A program made the translations under genes and the position numbers. From Natrinema caseinilyticum (GTDB taxonomy: Archaea > Halobacteriota > Halobacteria > Halobacteriales > Natrialbaceae): 64,000 nucleotides of DNA. The stretch is taken from NCBI RefSeq assembly GCF_024227435.1, contig NZ_CP100446.1, positions 310,001 through 374,000 on the forward strand. The letters run 5' to 3'. Numbering within the stretch: position 1 is the first letter of the stretch; every line of letters begins with the position of its first letter. A model generated the notes under the pieces. The model was not told the origin of the DNA. It worked only from the letters and a program-made list of their open reading frames with translations, and did not search any database. This document shows positions 1 to 9,107 of this stretch, one piece after another.

Positions 1-115
1 CACCTTCGAACCCGTGATGCTAGGCATGCATATCGTTTCGTCACCTCCCTATGTTGTAGACGCTCTCGTAGGTGACTATTCCAGTCCTTCGTTCGGAACC
101 ACGTGGGGGCATTTC

Positions 116-337
116 CTAAATGTCGATGTCGACGACTTCTTTGGATCCACAGTCCGGGCAGGTCAGCCAGTATTGAATGTGTCCCGTCCTGGGATCCGTC
201 TCGACGTGGGTGTCCCACTCGTCGTGGAGCACGGACGCCTCGAACTCGCATCCACTGCAGGACAATTGCTTATGCTCGAGGCTCTTGGTGAAGGCGTTGA
301 CGCCCTTTTGGTGCTCATCAGTAAAGCGGCTCATCAA
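116..337 (-). CDS. Small zinc-ribbon protein
   Basis: Encodes 73 residues. Two CxxC knuckles are visible, Cys27/Cys30 (LSCSGC) and Cys60/Cys63 (LTCPDCG), which together would hold one zinc ion in a rubredoxin/zinc-ribbon fold. No other domain is present. It lies 141 bp downstream of the SMC-like gene on the same strand and could be the last gene of that transcription unit. Met1 or Met2 could be the start. Small two-knuckle proteins are abundant in haloarchaea and are usually of unknown function; DNA, RNA or protein binding are all possible. Confidence 0.6.
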   Translation of the reverse strand: MMSRFTDEHQKGVNAFTKSLEHKQLSCSGCEFEASVLHDEWDTHVETDPRTGHIQYWLTCPDCGSKEVVDIDI

Positions 338-478
338 GTAATAATCTCGTCGCCACTTACTAAACTGTGTTGGGGGATCGACTCGCAGACTCGCGGTCAG
401 ATACCGATGATCCGTCTGCTAACTTCGAGGGCAGACGAGCCCAAATTAGGAGCGAAAGATCTCGCTGACGTCACAATT

Positions 479-2269
479 TCAGGACGAGGCCTGTACGTCA
501 GAGCTGAGCGAGACGACCTGCCAGTCGGACGGAGATAGCTCATGGGCATCGAAGCTCGCGTGTTCCGGGTAAGCGGTGAGAACGAGATACGACGTTCGAT
601 CCGCGAGGTAGTCTACTAACACTTCGAGGTTGTCACTTGCGAGACCGCCGAGTCCGTCGAGGAGCATTACCGGAACAGTGTCTCCGACTTCAAATGCTTC
701 GTGCCCGGCGAGCGCTGCGACAATACCGAGAAGTTCCCGCTCGCCCTCACTGAGAGCGTTCAAATCTGCTTCCCGACCCTCTCGTGCGACGACAAGATCG
801 AAATTAGCGGTGAGCCGGGCGGTTTCGAACCCGGTCTCGAATCGACTGAGGAGATCCTCCAAAGCCGCCGAGAAGGCCTCTCTGGTGCGGTCTTTTACCA
901 CTTGCTTCCGGTTTCGAAGATCAGTTATCTCTTCCGTTATCGACTCGTATTCGTCTGCGAGCATGTTCCGCTGTTCGGCACGTCGTTTCGTCGTTTCGAG
1001 TTCGTCGCGAGCGTCGGCGAGCTCCGCCTCGGTGTACTTGATGTCGCTCTCCACCTCTGTGATCTGATCTCTCGTTTCGTCGACGGCTGCGCCGAGGGTT
1101 TCGATGCGTGCATCTAGATCGGCACGTTTCGTCTCCGCAGCTTCGAGCGACGCCTCGGTCTCGCTCACGCGGGTTTCCAGGTCTGCGATGTCGGATTCGA
1201 GGTCTGACCGACGGCGTCGAGCCTGTTTTGCCTCGTCGCGTTTCGCCTCGAGTTCTTCGACGTCGCTTCTGTACGCTCGAGCTTGCTTCCGAAGTCCTGA
1301 GATCGTCTGATCAAGCGCATCGAGTTGTGACTCGATTGAATCGCGTGTCGTCTCCTGGCCACATATCCAGCACGAGATAGCATCCGCCGTCATCTCGTGG
1401 GAGATATCGGTCAAAAGTTCGACTCGCCCTTCGTCGATGATTCGCTTGTTCGCCTCGAATACGGACTGGAGGAGTTCCCTGTCACGTTCGATGTCCCGAA
1501 GGTCGTCGCGTATTACCGAAAGTTCGTCTTCGACATCCCCGATAGCCGGAACTGACAGCGACTTGAGTTCCTCTTGCTGATTCGAGAGCCGCTCGTTGAG
1601 ACGTTCCAGTGTATTTTCGAGTCGCTCGACCTTTGTCGAAACCCTGTTTCGCTCCGCTTGAAGATCGCTTAGCTCTTCTCTCGGAACATCGTCCGCCGTC
1701 GTATCGTTGGCATCCAGCGACGCTCGTTTGCGGTGCAGTTCTTCGAGATCGGATTCGAGACCGGTGACTCGTTCTTGAAGCGTAGGAAGGCGATCCGCTG
1801 CCGTTTTCGCTCGCTCGAGTTCGCTTTCTACTTGGTCACGCTCGGCGCGAAGATTCGCGATCCGCTCCTCAATATTTTCGAAATCAAGCGGACTCGTCAG
1901 TAGTTCTTCTAGGTCCGTGTTTGTACGTACTGCATCCCGTATTTCGTTATCCTCGTCGAGGAATGAAAAAAGGCTCGCACACTCTCGTTCATAGTCGTCC
2001 GTCAAGTACGGCTTCCCTGACTGCGTTACCGATCCGTTCGTTCGGTGAAGATCGACGGCGAACTCGCTTTCGTCTGTATCGAGTACTACTTGACCTTGGT
2101 CTTGACCCTCAGTAAGAGGTGTATCAGTTCCAAATACTGTCTTGATCCCGTAGAGAAAGCTCGATTTACCCTGCCAATTACTCGCCCGGACGGCGTTTAC
2201 GCCTGGTTCAATTCGAGCTTCGCCGCTCCGTATTCCAGCGATGTTCTCGAGTGAGAGATGCCATGTCAT
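479..2269 (-). CDS. Archaea-specific SMC-related (Rad50/Sph-like) ATPase
   Basis: A 596-residue ABC-type ATPase built like a short SMC/Rad50 protein. Walker A is at about residues 30-37 (SNWQGKSS). Two long Glu/Arg/Leu-rich coiled-coil arms flank a zinc-hook CxxC at 300-303 (SCWICGQ). The ABC signature LSEGE is at 506-510 and Walker B (VPVMLLDGLGG) at 532-542. The arms are far shorter than in true SMC or Rad50. There is no adjacent Mre11-like nuclease, so a classical Mre11-Rad50 complex is unlikely. The start codon lies 2 bp after the stop of the RdfA-like gene, so the two are almost certainly co-transcribed. I recall an SMC-like gene beside rdfA in Haloferax volcanii. The likely role is DNA or membrane-associated organisation; the substrate is unknown. 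Confidence 0.85.
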   Translation of the reverse strand: MTWHLSLENIAGIRSGEARIEPGVNAVRASNWQGKSSFLYGIKTVFGTDTPLTEGQDQGQVVLDTDESEFAVDLHRTNGSVTQSGKPYLTDDYERECASLFSFLDEDNEIRDAVRTNTDLEELLTSPLDFENIEERIANLRAERDQVESELERAKTAADRLPTLQERVTGLESDLEELHRKRASLDANDTTADDVPREELSDLQAERNRVSTKVERLENTLERLNERLSNQQEELKSLSVPAIGDVEDELSVIRDDLRDIERDRELLQSVFEANKRIIDEGRVELLTDISHEMTADAISCWICGQETTRDSIESQLDALDQTISGLRKQARAYRSDVEELEAKRDEAKQARRRRSDLESDIADLETRVSETEASLEAAETKRADLDARIETLGAAVDETRDQITEVESDIKYTEAELADARDELETTKRRAEQRNMLADEYESITEEITDLRNRKQVVKDRTREAFSAALEDLLSRFETGFETARLTANFDLVVAREGREADLNALSEGERELLGIVAALAGHEAFEVGDTVPVMLLDGLGGLASDNLEVLVDYLADRTSYLVLTAYPEHASFDAHELSPSDWQVVSLSSDVQASS

Positions 2270-2271
2270 AT

Positions 2272-3024
2272 TTAGAATCCAACCACCGTTAGAGCGTCGA
2301 GAAGATAAAGATCTTCGAAAACGAGTGTTGGTATCGCTTCAACAAGCGAGAATGGAAGTGCGATAGTCGAGAGCTGGTTGCTAATGCGGTCGGTCACGGT
2401 CTCATTGGATTGCGTTTCGAAGTGCGCCTCGCATACGTATCCGCGTTCGACCGCGTCTTCGAACGGAACGCGGACAGAACACTCGGGGCAACTTAGTTTC
2501 ACCTGTACGTCAACGGTCGCTCGTTGCCCCTCTGGGAGTTTGCCCTTAGAAGTAAGGGAAGAGAGCGCTGATTGAGCCTTTTCAGCCGTCCGGTCTTTCG
2601 CCATATCAACTGAATTCCGCTCCCATTCGGTCTTGGCTGACGAAATCTCTTTCTCCGCTTCAAGACAACCTTTCAGGTGATGGCGCATCGTGCTCCAGGA
2701 GATGAACTCATCTGTAATCTCGTCAATATCCAGATCGTCAGTTGATAGATCCGCGGCCAGTTCGTCTCGCTCGACAGCGTCACCACCGACAATGAGTTCA
2801 TATTCTCGGTCTAGATGTGCCGCCATCGTATCACGACCGTTTTCTTCGTACACCCGATCGAGAACTTGCTTGTTAAAGTACTTCGTGAGGGACTTGTATC
2901 CCTCGGACTCGCGGCCGTCTACTCCAGTCCACCGTTGCACAAGATACTCGTCAAGAGAATCGTACTCGACGCTTGGCACGGTGAGTTCATAACGGTCCAT
3001 GAGACGGTCAACCTTGCAGCCCAT
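2272..3024 (-). CDS. rdfA: RdfA-like (rod-determining factor) family protein
   Basis: Encodes 250 residues from the chosen Met (MGCKVDRLMDRY). A start 10 codons upstream is possible but falls outside the family-like N-terminus. The N-terminal third (GCKVDRL..., QRWTG, KYFNKQVLD) matches the haloarchaeal rod-determining factor family as I remember it. A second part carries Cys179/Cys182 and Cys198/His201, which could bind zinc. The last 30 residues are hydrophobic and may contact the membrane. RdfA is implicated in rod versus disk cell shape in Haloferax. Here it heads a two- or three-gene operon with the SMC-like ATPase 2 bp downstream. The assignment rests on recognition of sequence and context, without an alignment. 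Confidence 0.7.
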   Translation of the reverse strand: MGCKVDRLMDRYELTVPSVEYDSLDEYLVQRWTGVDGRESEGYKSLTKYFNKQVLDRVYEENGRDTMAAHLDREYELIVGGDAVERDELAADLSTDDLDIDEITDEFISWSTMRHHLKGCLEAEKEISSAKTEWERNSVDMAKDRTAEKAQSALSSLTSKGKLPEGQRATVDVQVKLSCPECSVRVPFEDAVERGYVCEAHFETQSNETVTDRISNQLSTIALPFSLVEAIPTLVFEDLYLLDALTVVGF

Positions 3025-3055
3025 TGTTCGTTCGCACGGGAGTAGACTCCACAAA

Positions 3056-3063
3056 GTATTAAA
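3056..3063 (-). promoter_or_regulatory. Probable TATA box of the rdfA-SMC operon
   Basis: Read on the minus strand this is TTTAATAC, centred about 36 bp upstream of the rdfA ATG. That spacing would give a very short 5' leader, as is common in haloarchaea. A second AT-rich run (around 3093-3103) lies farther upstream. Confidence 0.4.
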
Positions 3064-3988
3064 CGTGTTTACCCACTCCCCATTAGCGTAATATATATTC
3101 TAACGCACTGATTGTAAATTTCTTTATTGAACGATGGAGTGTTTTTGCCGATGATGAAAGGCTCTGTCTGGTGATGAAGTACAGTAAACGCAGTACACGC
3201 GGGTGCTCCTGTCACGTCACCGTGCGTATCTCTCTGCTGGTGCGACACGATTCGATGTACGTGTTCCGCAATGGGTGGCCTTAGAGGAGTTTCGCACAGG
3301 TTCGGCGACTTCACCTACGAGAATGTGTTGGGCCAGTCGGCGTCGCCAACTGGTTTGGCTCTTCACCACGGTATCTCGAAAGTAGCGCAACCTCTCAAAT
3401 TGATTAGGGGTAGGGAGAGTGCGCCTTCAACCTTCGGATACTGCACCACCATGGCGAAGCAGAGTCATCCGTATCCGTATGGATTGAATCAAGATCGGAT
3501 CAGATGCCTGGGTCTGTCTTGGAACAATCTTGAGGAACTGAATAGGAATGTAGGTGAGAGATCCGTTCTAAATACCCTCAACAATGTAATTCCTACGCAA
3601 GTTAAGCTGCCAACTCGTGAAGTGACCTCGATATCGTAGTCGAATTCGACACTATCCGAGTGATCCAGCCTACAATGATATCTTTTTCGGATTGAGTGCT
3701 GACCTCCGCGAGTCGTTCAAGACTGTCAATTTAGACGACGTCACCGGAACTGGTCGAGTCGATCTTTGACCAAGGTATCCTCCTCATCGGAAACCGAGAG
3801 TACTTGGCCGATACCTGAAGCCCACAAACGGAAAGAGACTCCTCAACTCGAGCAACAGCGCGTCCGGATCCCCCGTCGACTCGGGAAACAGCCACCGAAA
3901 TCCTCTCACAGGACGATTGAATTGATTTTCTTGTTGAGGCGTTTCCCGACACCGATAACGGCTCGCCGGGCATCTTTGAACCTACAAC
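3064..3988. other. Gene-poor stretch, relatively AT-rich
   Basis: I see no convincing intact gene here. Open frames on both strands are short and lack the acidic composition of neighbouring proteins. The only protein-like signal is a short remnant at 3735-3818, described separately. The stretch separates the rdfA unit from the oxidase cluster and may be a decayed accessory segment. Confidence 0.5.
3735..3818 (+). pseudogene. Possible remnant of a MNT-type nucleotidyltransferase
   Basis: A 27-codon frame containing ELVESIFDQGILLIGNREYL ends at a stop. It resembles the C-terminal end of minimal nucleotidyltransferases (MntA-like), where a helix is followed by a G-x-L-L-x-x-x-R-E pattern. No start, catalytic GSxxRG motif or HEPN partner is present nearby. 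Protein-like text continues in another frame downstream, suggesting frameshifts. This is a weak call based on a short stretch. Confidence 0.22.
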
Positions 3989-4192
3989 TCATGCATAAAA
4001 GATGACAACTCCCCAGATTACGACGCCCCCAGCGAGAGCGAGCGCGAGGACGGCCACCGTATAATACCCTGTGAACACGCCGACGCCAACGACGGTTAGT
4101 TTCACAAGCAGCGTGAGTCCTAAAACCAGTGCGAAAAGAGTGTTTCGCCCGCCAATTGGCATAGAACTGTGGGCACCACCGTCATCACCCAT
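3989..4192 (-). CDS. Small two-helix membrane protein
   Basis: Encodes 67 residues. After a short hydrophilic N-terminus there are two predicted transmembrane helices (about residues 18-40 and 43-66), rich in Val, Leu and Gly. It is divergent from the terminal-oxidase operon that begins 260 bp away. Haloarchaeal oxidase clusters often carry small membrane proteins of unknown function, so an accessory role in the oxidase is plausible but unproven. I do not recognise the family. Confidence 0.5.
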   Translation of the reverse strand: MGDDGGAHSSMPIGGRNTLFALVLGLTLLVKLTVVGVGVFTGYYTVAVLALALAGGVVIWGVVIFYA

Positions 4193-4454
4193 GGCTAGTA
4201 CCTCCGAGCGAGGGTTGTCCGCTGTCCGTCGACGGCGATCGATACGCTTGCTCGGGACAAGTCACTCGAAGCATCATGGTGTTGCTGCACACCTCTGTCC
4301 GCAGTCGGTTAATCCTATCGTGTGCAGAACTGCACTACTGCTGAGTCTGAGTCGTCTGCTTACCTTTTCAAGCCTATTCTCTTTACTCCTAAATCACCTG
4401 GATTAGATATCCAGTTTCCAGCAAAAGTCCATGTAATACGGTGACACGTCTATC

Positions 4455-5105
4455 ATGTCTCCAACACCGAGACGGACACTACTCAAAACAGTCGTAGGGG
4501 TAGCCGCCGGAGCGTCTATCGCGGGATGTACGCAACCAGTTGCCCGCGACATGCCATCCAGCGAACTTGTCGGCGGGCCGAACGACCGTCAGTCGGACTT
4601 GACGGTGTATCTATACGCGCCTGACAACGGCGGTGAAGCTGGTAACGGACAGATTCTCTATATGTTCCGGCCGATGGTCGCCTTCATAGAGCGAGGGGCC
4701 ACTGTCACGTGGACGCACGCTGGCAACGAAACTGTCCTACACTCGTCGACAGCCTTCGGCGGGACGAGCACCGATCTGAGGTTGATCCCGGAAGACGTAC
4801 AGGGTTGGAACTCAGGGCCGTTCGCGGCCAGAAAAGACCCCTACAGACGCACATTCGAGACGCCGGGCGTGTACGTCTACTACTGCATGCCGCACAAGAA
4901 TTTCGGCATGGCCGGCATTCTCATCGTCGGGGACACCGGACCGGATGACCCAGGTTGGAGTCCAGCGATGACGGAACCTGTAAAACAGCGGGAAACACTC
5001 TCGTCGGAGATGATGAAGAAAATTGACAGACTCAGAAATATGGTCAAAAAACAGTACGACACCGACGGTCAATCCGAACACCGAAGCGGGGGTGAATCGT
5101 CGTGA
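4455..5105 (+). CDS. Halocyanin-like blue-copper lipoprotein
   Basis: Encodes 216 residues. The N-terminus has a twin-arginine Tat signal (PRRTLLK) followed by a lipobox ending at Cys25 (SIAGC), so the mature protein should be a lipid-anchored extracellular domain. The plastocyanin fold is marked by type-1 copper ligands His96, Cys144, His147 and Met152 (YYCMPH, then FGM). The C-terminus is a charged Lys/Glu segment. It overlaps the coxA start by 4 nt and is surely co-transcribed with it. Its likely role is to deliver electrons to the oxidase, replacing cytochrome c as expected for halophiles. Confidence 0.9.
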   Translation: MSPTPRRTLLKTVVGVAAGASIAGCTQPVARDMPSSELVGGPNDRQSDLTVYLYAPDNGGEAGNGQILYMFRPMVAFIERGATVTWTHAGNETVLHSSTAFGGTSTDLRLIPEDVQGWNSGPFAARKDPYRRTFETPGVYVYYCMPHKNFGMAGILIVGDTGPDDPGWSPAMTEPVKQRETLSSEMMKKIDRLRNMVKKQYDTDGQSEHRSGGESS

Positions 5106-6829
5106 GCGAAGCTAGGAATCCGCTGGCGATCGAACACGAGCCGTCAGGCTGGCGCAAGTGGGCCTACACGACCAATCATAAGCGTATCGGCGTCATCTAC
5201 CTGTGGGCCGGCCTGTTTTATTTCCTGCTCGCCGGATTCGCTGCGATGTTATTCCGGGCTGAACTGATTACAGTGCCGGCAACTCTGTTCAGTTGGAACG
5301 AATATAACGCACTCGTGACACTCCACGGACTGACGATGATATTCCTCGTCTTACAGGTCCTTGGGGGTGCCTTCGGCAACTTCATGCTCCCGTTATTGCT
5401 CGGTGCCGACGAGATGGCCTACCCGCGACTCAATGCGCTCGGCGCATGGATCGTCTGGGGCGGTGGCCTTCTCTTGTGGTGGCCCGTCATTACGTACCTG
5501 CTTAATCTCACGGGCCTCCCGTTCTATGGCGGCTGGTTCGGGTATGCACCAATGTCGACTACCCTCCCGACTGTCGGTGCCCGAACCTGGCCGCTGGCTA
5601 TCATTTTGTTGACGATCGGATCGACAGGAACGTTCATCAACTTCCTCGTGACGATTCTCAACGAGCGACGTCCAGACCTCAGTCTCCTCGACATGCCCAT
5701 GTTCGCCTGGGGGATTCTCGTCACGGGGCTGCTCGCCGTCTACGGCTTCCCGTGGCTCACCGCCGCGATGGGACTGGCCTACCTCGAGATGACGTACAAC
5801 CTGGCCTTCTTCAACCCGATGCTCGGCGGATCACCGACGTTGTATGCTCAACTGTTTTGGCTGTTCGGCCATCCTGAGGTGTATCTCGTCATTCTTCCCG
5901 GGTTCACCGCCGTGCTGATGATCTTACCGCGCTTTTCTGGACGTCCCCTCTGGGGGCGGAACTTAGTGCTCGGCGGAATTCTTTGGATCACCTTCCTCTC
6001 GAATCTCGTCTGGCTCCATCACATGTTCACTATCGGTACCGGTAGTAGCCGCTTCGCTTTCATGTTTACGTCGCTGGGTATCGTCGTCGGCTTCGCAGTT
6101 ATCCTCTTCTCGATGGCTGCGACGATGTGGAAAGGCCGTGTCAGGCTACGGACGCCGATGCTGTTCTCGCTCGGATTCATAATGATGCTGATTATTTCCG
6201 GCCTTGACGGCGTCTTACTCGGAATCGTACCAAACAATATCCTCGTCCACGACACGTGGTTCATCGTGGGCCACTTCCACTTTACGCTGTTCGCCAGTAT
6301 CCTTGCGCTGTTCGCCGCGTTGTACTACTGGTATCCACGGATGACCGGTCGGATGTATAGTGAGTTCTGGGGGAAGGTCCACTTCGCGTTCACATTCGTG
6401 TTTGCCACGAGTCTGTTCTTCATCATGGGGAAGCTCGGCGAGACCGGAATGATCCGACGGTACGCATCCTACACGTACATGCCGTCGCTACAGACCCTCC
6501 AGATACTCGGTACTGCCGCCGCGTTCATCATCGGTGCCGCTCAGGTCGTTTTCGCTGCGAACCTGTTGTGGAGTCTCTTCAACGGCGACCGCGTGGAAAA
6601 TCCGTGGGACGATCTCGTTGTCGGACAGGGCATGCCCTCGCCCGAGTGGGACGGGTTCCCGTACTGGCCACCGACCCCCGCGAACGTCACGAACCCGCAG
6701 GCCAAACGGGGCGAGGAGCACGCGTCCGACGAGCGTGATTCCAGCCATGATGAATACACCGCGTCCGACGGGGGAACGGTCGACGAGTCGAGCGATGGCA
6801 CATCATCAGACGGAGGTGAGACTCGATGA
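5102..6829 (+). CDS. coxA: Heme-copper oxidase subunit I
   Basis: Encodes 575 residues with about 12 transmembrane helices. It catalyses reduction of O2 to water coupled to proton pumping. Visible ligands are His75 (low-spin heme), His257/Tyr261 in GHPEVY (CuB and the cross-linked Tyr), His306-His307 (CuB), and His391/His393 in GHFHF (high- and low-spin hemes). Glu259 in HPEVY is the proton-channel glutamate of A1-type enzymes. The start is GTG, overlapping the halocyanin stop by 4 nt; the stop overlaps coxB by 4 nt. The last 45 residues are an acidic, Ser/Asp-rich cytoplasmic tail. Confidence 0.97.
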   Translation: MSEARNPLAIEHEPSGWRKWAYTTNHKRIGVIYLWAGLFYFLLAGFAAMLFRAELITVPATLFSWNEYNALVTLHGLTMIFLVLQVLGGAFGNFMLPLLLGADEMAYPRLNALGAWIVWGGGLLLWWPVITYLLNLTGLPFYGGWFGYAPMSTTLPTVGARTWPLAIILLTIGSTGTFINFLVTILNERRPDLSLLDMPMFAWGILVTGLLAVYGFPWLTAAMGLAYLEMTYNLAFFNPMLGGSPTLYAQLFWLFGHPEVYLVILPGFTAVLMILPRFSGRPLWGRNLVLGGILWITFLSNLVWLHHMFTIGTGSSRFAFMFTSLGIVVGFAVILFSMAATMWKGRVRLRTPMLFSLGFIMMLIISGLDGVLLGIVPNNILVHDTWFIVGHFHFTLFASILALFAALYYWYPRMTGRMYSEFWGKVHFAFTFVFATSLFFIMGKLGETGMIRRYASYTYMPSLQTLQILGTAAAFIIGAAQVVFAANLLWSLFNGDRVENPWDDLVVGQGMPSPEWDGFPYWPPTPANVTNPQAKRGEEHASDERDSSHDEYTASDGGTVDESSDGTSSDGGETR

Positions 6830-7857
6830 GTGACGAGGACTCTAGAGGCTACGGGGAATCGCTCCTCTGGGCGCTCGTCCTCCTCGTCGGGCCGGCGGGT
6901 CTCGTCTGGGAGTTCGGGCTGAGCATCATACACACCCTGCCGCTGAGCGAAAACCTTCCGATCCGCTTTATCGAGCACATCGAAGTGGCAATGTACACGC
7001 TCGTCATCGTCCTTGGCGGTGGGACGCTCTTGGCGTTCATCTACGCCGCAATACGCTACTCGGACGAGTTCAAGAGAGCACCGGACGCGATGTCGGTCAA
7101 CTGGGCACAACGATCGTTCATCGCGTGGATCGCCGTCATCATCGCCGTTCTTTTGATAACGGCGACGGTCGGCGCGACCACGCTCATGACGGTCGACAGC
7201 GGTCCCGCACCGCCCGACTCGGCGGGGAATCAGATCGACACCGAAGAGGCGCTCACCTACAAGGTCGTCGGCGTCCAGTGGACGTGGATGGTTAAGCCTG
7301 TCCAACCGAACCACCTCGGGTTCGCGATGCGTCGAGAGATTCGCGTGCCGGCAAACACGACGATCCATCTCGAGATCACGTCGAAAGACGTCATCCACAG
7401 CTTCGCGATTCAGGAACTCGGCGTCAAGAAAGACGCCGTGCCCGGACAGGTCAACCACTACTGGTTCGTCGCCCAGGAGCCCGGACGGTACCAAATCAAC
7501 TGCGCGGAGCTCTGCGGAGCTGGCCACTCCCAAATGACACCGACACTGGTCGTGATGCCCCGCGAGGAGTACGGACAGTGGGTCGTCGAACAGGGCGGTA
7601 CCAACCCGTTCAAGTCAACCCAACAGTCACAGATGAACGCGACCACCGCGAATACGACAGCTGGAACGGAGAATCGAACCGCGACCACCGGCATGCAGGC
7701 CGGCAACGCGACGACCGGACCGCAGAACGGAACAGCAACGACCGAAAAGACGGCAGACGAAGGCGACAACGCGACAGCGGGCGCGAATAGCCTCGGTCGC
7801 CACCCCACCGCGGTCAACACTATCGCGACCGAACGGAGAGGTATCGATGCTGGGTGA
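6826..7857 (+). CDS. coxB: Heme-copper oxidase subunit II (CuA)
   Basis: Encodes 343 residues. Two N-terminal transmembrane helices precede an extracellular cupredoxin domain carrying the binuclear CuA site: His191, Cys226, Cys230, His234 and Met237 (NCAELCGAGHSQM). This subunit receives electrons from the copper protein and passes them to subunit I. The final 85 residues or so are low complexity, rich in Thr, Asn and Ala with many N-x-T sequons, and look like a glycosylated surface tail not needed for catalysis. It overlaps coxA by 4 nt and coxC by 11 nt. Confidence 0.96.
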   Translation: MSDEDSRGYGESLLWALVLLVGPAGLVWEFGLSIIHTLPLSENLPIRFIEHIEVAMYTLVIVLGGGTLLAFIYAAIRYSDEFKRAPDAMSVNWAQRSFIAWIAVIIAVLLITATVGATTLMTVDSGPAPPDSAGNQIDTEEALTYKVVGVQWTWMVKPVQPNHLGFAMRREIRVPANTTIHLEITSKDVIHSFAIQELGVKKDAVPGQVNHYWFVAQEPGRYQINCAELCGAGHSQMTPTLVVMPREEYGQWVVEQGGTNPFKSTQQSQMNATTANTTAGTENRTATTGMQAGNATTGPQNGTATTEKTADEGDNATAGANSLGRHPTAVNTIATERRGIDAG

Positions 7858-8668
7858 CGATACCGAACCGTATTCCGACGTCCCCGACGAGGTTTCCGTG
7901 AGCGAAGGAACTGAAGGGTTCCCTCACGAGAGCAAGTATCCCCTGGTCGTCACCGTGGGGCTTACGCTTCTCGGCTTCGGGCTCGCCTTGCCGGCTCCGC
8001 TGTTTGTCATCCTTGTGGGTACCCCGGTCACGCTCTGGGGGGTTGGAGGCTGGACGTACGAATACACGATCGAAGACTATGAAGACCGGGTGATCCCCGA
8101 GCAGAAGCGCCAACTCCTTGGTATGGAGACCGGGATGATTGCGACATGGCTGTTCATCGTCACCGAGGGGCTGCTGTTCGCTGGACTGTTCCTCGCTTAC
8201 TTCTTCCTCGAGGCCGACCACGGTCCGTGGCCGCCCGAGGAGCTTCCGCCGCTGGATCTGCCGTACGCGCTGGGGCTCACCGTCATCCTTCTGCTCAGCG
8301 GGATCACGCTGTACTGGGCCCGCCGTGGGCTCGAGCATGGGAACCGGCGGCAGTTCAACTACGGGCTGGCTGTGACCATCATTCTCGGCCTCGCGTTTCT
8401 TCTCGGACAGGCCAACGAGTACAGCACCATGCTGAGTGAGGGGTTGACGCCGTGGGCCAGCGCGTATGGATCGACGTTCTACGTCGTCACTGGAACGCAC
8501 GGCATCCACGTCATTTTCGGACTCGTCTTACTGGGGCTGGTCGGCGCCCGCGCATGGGGTCGCGGTCACTTCGACGCCGACCGGCACCTCTTCGTGAAGA
8601 CGGCGTCGTACTACTGGCACTTCGTCGATGCCATCTGGTTCCTCATTGTCCTGTTTGTTTATTACTGA
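7847..8668 (+). CDS. coxC: Heme-copper oxidase subunit III
   Basis: Encodes 273 residues. After an acidic N-terminus of about 30 residues come seven hydrophobic helices typical of CoxC, with the motifs FIVTEGLLFAGLF, THGIHVIFGL and YWHFVDAIWFL. Its role is structural support and proton uptake for the catalytic subunit. It begins inside the last codons of coxB and has an AG-rich stretch (GGAGAGG) just upstream, so it is translated from the same mRNA. Confidence 0.96.
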   Translation: MLGDDTEPYSDVPDEVSVSEGTEGFPHESKYPLVVTVGLTLLGFGLALPAPLFVILVGTPVTLWGVGGWTYEYTIEDYEDRVIPEQKRQLLGMETGMIATWLFIVTEGLLFAGLFLAYFFLEADHGPWPPEELPPLDLPYALGLTVILLLSGITLYWARRGLEHGNRRQFNYGLAVTIILGLAFLLGQANEYSTMLSEGLTPWASAYGSTFYVVTGTHGIHVIFGLVLLGLVGARAWGRGHFDADRHLFVKTASYYWHFVDAIWFLIVLFVYY

Positions 8669-8675
8669 GGAATCG

Positions 8676-8906
8676 ATGCATTCGAACTACTCCCTCGAGA
8701 CATCAGCGTTCGACCCGCGCACAGGTGTCGACCGCCGGTGGTTCGGCGTCTTCGCCATACAAGTGCTGACGTTCGTCGGGTACGCGACCCTCGCAGGAAC
8801 AGGGATCACCGCGATTCGGTATCTCGTCTATCCGTTCATCTGGATTGACGCTGCGGCGTGGGCCATCCTCTGTGTCACCCCATCAGCAGCTAGTATGCGC
8901 GCTTGA
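8676..8906 (+). CDS. Short membrane protein, probably truncated oxidase-cluster accessory
   Basis: Encodes 76 residues starting 7 bp after coxC. It has a hydrophilic N-terminus (FDPRTGVDRRW) and two hydrophobic helices (about residues 24-43 and 46-66), then ends abruptly with a non-hydrophobic tail. Haloarchaeal oxidase operons commonly end with a larger multi-helix protein of unknown function beginning in this way. The short length and the IS6 element about 200 bp downstream suggest that the 3' part was lost. It could still be expressed. The truncation is inferred, not demonstrated. Confidence 0.5.
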   Translation: MHSNYSLETSAFDPRTGVDRRWFGVFAIQVLTFVGYATLAGTGITAIRYLVYPFIWIDAAAWAILCVTPSAASMRA

Positions 8907-8929
8907 GGTAAGCGGAATTCACGCAGTGG

Positions 8930-8951
8930 AACACTTCGATAGAGGGGTGTC
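8930..8951 (+). repeat. 22-bp direct repeat, copy 1
   Basis: Begins AACACTTCGATAG and ends GGTGTC. It is identical over 22 bp to 9953-9974, in the same orientation. Its ends (ACAC...GTGT) are partly self-complementary. The two copies bracket the IS6 element but lie well outside its termini and target duplication. Confidence 0.8.
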
Positions 8952-9107
8952 TCGGTCGAGGGGCGGGTCGACGAACACCCATACAGATATCGAGGCGCTC
9001 TTCTCGGTTCTCGTCGCCTGTCGCACTGGCCATCGTGAGAACTCGAGTCGAACCATCGGTTCTCTCTATTCGATCGCGCTATTCAAGGTCCTTTCAGCTA
9101 CCGTGAC

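Noticed and set aside
6541-7533. 330-codon minus-strand frame opposite coxA/coxB
   Set aside because: Lies wholly antisense to well-supported oxidase subunits.
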